From: Acidimicrobiaceae bacterium
Lineage (GTDB): Bacteria; Actinomycetota; Acidimicrobiia; Acidimicrobiales; Ilumatobacteraceae
Assembly (NCBI GenBank): GCA_947486675.1
Contig: CANKUF010000032.1
Coordinates: 1 to 7,374 of the forward strand
Direction of reading: 5' to 3'
Length of the DNA: 7,374 nucleotides
A program made the translations under genes and the position numbers. Below are positions 5,447-7,374 of this stretch, piece after piece (position 1 is the stretch's first letter; each line of letters begins with the position of its first letter). The notes below the pieces were generated by a model, which was not told the DNA's origin, did no database searches, and saw only the letters and a list, made by a program, of their open reading frames with translations.

Positions 5447-7374
5447 ATGACACTCATTGATCACGACCTCGGCACACCGGCCCCAAAGCCAAGCAGCCGT
5501 AACGGAGAACAAACTGCAGTCGAAGTAACCATTGACGGCGTGAAAATTTCTGTTGCCGAAGGAACTTCAGTCATGCGCGCAGCAGCGCTTGCAGGCGTAG
5601 ACGTTCCAAAGTTGTGTGCAACCGATTCACTCGACCCCTTTGGTTCGTGCCGCTTGTGCTTGGTGGAAATTGATGGACGCAAGGGCACTCCTGCTTCGTG
5701 CACCACACCATGCTCACCTGGCATGACGGTCAGCACACAAACACCAAAACTCGAGCGCTTGCGCCGTGGAGTAATGGAGCTGTACATCAGCGATCACCCA
5801 TTGGACTGCCTCACTTGCGCTGCCAACGGCGACTGCGAATTGCAAGACATGTCTGGCGCAGTTGGCCTTCGCGATGTTCGTTACGGATACGACGGCGACA
5901 ACCACTTGAGCCTCGGCAAAGACACCTCGAACCCGTACTTCACATTTGATTCATCGAAGTGCATCGTGTGCAACCGTTGCGTACGTGCATGCGAAGAAAT
6001 TCAAGGAACGTTTGCGCTCACCATTGAAGGTCGCGGTTTCGGTTCACGTGTAGCCGCTGGTTTCAACGGCAACTTCTTCGACTCGCCTTGCGTGTCGTGT
6101 GGTGCATGCGTGCAAGCTTGCCCAACAGCAACGCTTACCGAGAACACCGTCATCGAACTTGGTCAACCACGTCGCACCGTGCTCACCACGTGCGCATATT
6201 GCGGAGTTGGTTGCTCATTCAAAGCAGAGATGCAAGGCGAAACCGTTGTGCGCATGACGCCATACAAAAACGGTGGAGCGAACGAAGGCCACTCGTGTGT
6301 AAAGGGACGCTTCGCTTGGGGTTACACCAACCACCAAGATCGCCAGCTTGAGCCAATGATTCGCGAATCCATTACAGATGAATGGAAGAAAGTTTCATTC
6401 GAAGAAGCCATCGCCTATGCGGCTGGACGACTACAAGACATTCAGTCGCGCCATGGCAAGTATTCAATTGGAGCAATCTCGTCATCGCGCTGCACGAACG
6501 AAGAAGTATTCGTTGTGCAAAAGATGGTGCGCGCTGCATTTGGCAACAACAACATCGATACCTGCGCACGCGTGTGCCACTCACCTACTGGTTTCGGACT
6601 CAGCAATGCATTCGGAACTTCAGCTGGTACTCAAGACTTCAAATCGGTTGAATACTCGGATGTCATTTTGCTCATCGGTGCAAACCCAACCGATGCTCAC
6701 CCAGTGTTTGCTTCACGCATGAAGAAGCGCTTGCGCGAAGGTGCCAAGCTCATCATTGTTGACCCACGCAAGATTGACTTGGTCAAGACCGCACACATCG
6801 AAGCCTCTGGTTTCTTGCAACTACAGCCAGGCACCAACGTGGCAGTCATCAACTCACTCGCTCACGTCATCGTGACCGAAGGCCTTTCTGACACCAAGTT
6901 CATTGCCGAGCGTTGTGAACCAACCGAATACGCCATTTGGAGCGAGTTCGTGTCACGCCAGGAAAACAGCCCAGAAGCAATGGAAGCCCACACGGGTGTT
7001 CCTGCCGCACAGGTACGCGAAGCAGCCCGCTTGTTCGCAACTGGTGGCAACGGCGCCATTTATTACGGCTTGGGAGTTACCGAGCACAGCCAAGGCAGCA
7101 CCATGGTGATGGGCATGGCCAACTTGGCCATGGCAACCGGCAACCTTGGTCGCGATGGTGTTGGTGTAAACCCACTTCGCGGTCAGAACAACGTGCAGGG
7201 ATCGTGCGACATGGGATCATTCCCACACGAACTTCCTGGCTACCGCCACGTAAGTGATGACGCAACCCGCACCATGTTTGAACAACTGTGGGGCACGGCT
7301 ATTCAGTCAGAGCCAGGTTTGCGCATTCCAAACATGTTCGACAACGCAATTGACGGCAACTTCAAGGGCCTCTT
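5447..7374 (+). CDS. fdsA: NAD-dependent formate dehydrogenase catalytic subunit FdsA, N-terminal 642 residues, cut by window edge
   Basis: Oxidises formate to CO2 at a Mo- or W-bis-MGD centre and relays electrons to the FdsGB subunit. A NuoG-like [2Fe-2S] domain (residues 24-100) has ligands Cys57, Cys68, Cys71 and Cys85. The His-ligated [4Fe-4S] site is His117, Cys121, Cys124 and Cys130. A two-cluster ferredoxin domain has Cys172/175/178/182 and Cys215/218/221/225. The cluster next to the cofactor is held by Cys249, Cys252, Cys256 and Cys284, followed by Lys286 in CVKGRF. The metal ligand is Cys377 in ARVCHSPTG with His378 beside it, so the enzyme does not need selenocysteine. The substrate-site arginine is Arg578 in NPLRGQNNVQG; the Cys-to-Arg spacing of 201 equals that recalled for Rhodobacter capsulatus FdsA (Cys386, Arg587). 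The start is fixed by AAGGGA 7 nt upstream. About 20 N-terminal residues precede the ferredoxin fold. The family is usually over 900 residues, so roughly a third lies beyond the edge. The sequence does not tell whether Mo or W is used. Confidence 0.96.
   Translation, partial: MTLIDHDLGTPAPKPSSRNGEQTAVEVTIDGVKISVAEGTSVMRAAALAGVDVPKLCATDSLDPFGSCRLCLVEIDGRKGTPASCTTPCSPGMTVSTQTPKLERLRRGVMELYISDHPLDCLTCAANGDCELQDMSGAVGLRDVRYGYDGDNHLSLGKDTSNPYFTFDSSKCIVCNRCVRACEEIQGTFALTIEGRGFGSRVAAGFNGNFFDSPCVSCGACVQACPTATLTENTVIELGQPRRTVLTTCAYCGVGCSFKAEMQGETVVRMTPYKNGGANEGHSCVKGRFAWGYTNHQDRQLEPMIRESITDEWKKVSFEEAIAYAAGRLQDIQSRHGKYSIGAISSSRCTNEEVFVVQKMVRAAFGNNNIDTCARVCHSPTGFGLSNAFGTSAGTQDFKSVEYSDVILLIGANPTDAHPVFASRMKKRLREGAKLIIVDPRKIDLVKTAHIEASGFLQLQPGTNVAVINSLAHVIVTEGLSDTKFIAERCEPTEYAIWSEFVSRQENSPEAMEAHTGVPAAQVREAARLFATGGNGAIYYGLGVTEHSQGSTMVMGMANLAMATGNLGRDGVGVNPLRGQNNVQGSCDMGSFPHELPGYRHVSDDATRTMFEQLWGTAIQSEPGLRIPNMFDNAIDGNFKGL

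Noticed and set aside
6575..6577. Selenocysteine site at the formate dehydrogenase active position
   Set aside because: The codon is TGC (Cys377), not TGA, so no recoding is needed.

Overview
The window looks like a chromosomal segment of a free-living aerobic bacterium of moderate GC (about half to 57% G+C, judged by eye from a few lines). The flavoprotein at the left edge resembles mycobacterial EthA, and the pyruvate kinase has a GPKLR-type motif. Both are compatible with an actinobacterium, perhaps an Acidimicrobiia-like lineage, but this placement is inference only. I see no mobile element, CRISPR array, phage gene or rRNA.

Layout: on the minus strand, reading leftwards from about 1764, lie a short pyruvate kinase gene and, 45 nt downstream, the first 126 codons of an EthA/Baeyer-Villiger-type flavin monooxygenase that runs off the left edge. 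A roughly 90-nt divergent region separates them from a plus-strand tRNA-Gly(UCC) with an encoded CCA end. Only 13 nt after the tRNA comes a type B carboxylesterase gene with an intact Ser-Glu-His triad. Its start codon lies in the loop of a perfect 7-bp inverted repeat. After another 59 nt comes a two-gene NAD-dependent formate dehydrogenase. The first gene is a fused FdsG-FdsB (NuoE-NuoF-like) diaphorase of 667 residues. The second is the FdsA catalytic subunit, cut by the right edge after 642 codons.

How the genes work together: the FdsGB and FdsA proteins together carry the predicted ligands for two [2Fe-2S] clusters, five [4Fe-4S] clusters, FMN and a Mo/W-bis-MGD site with a cysteine (not selenocysteine) ligand. 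This is the full electron path from formate to NAD+ in the soluble FDH family. Pyruvate kinase is glycolytic and has the residues of the K+-independent class. The monooxygenase and esterase are not adjacent, but a ketone or aldehyde oxidation followed by ester hydrolysis, with formate passed to the dehydrogenase, is a possible link (speculative).

Most of the window is ordinary metabolism. The points most worth a second look are the hairpin-embedded, Shine-Dalgarno-less esterase start right behind a tRNA, the substitutions in pyruvate kinase, and the compact fused FDH architecture with a forced TTG start.
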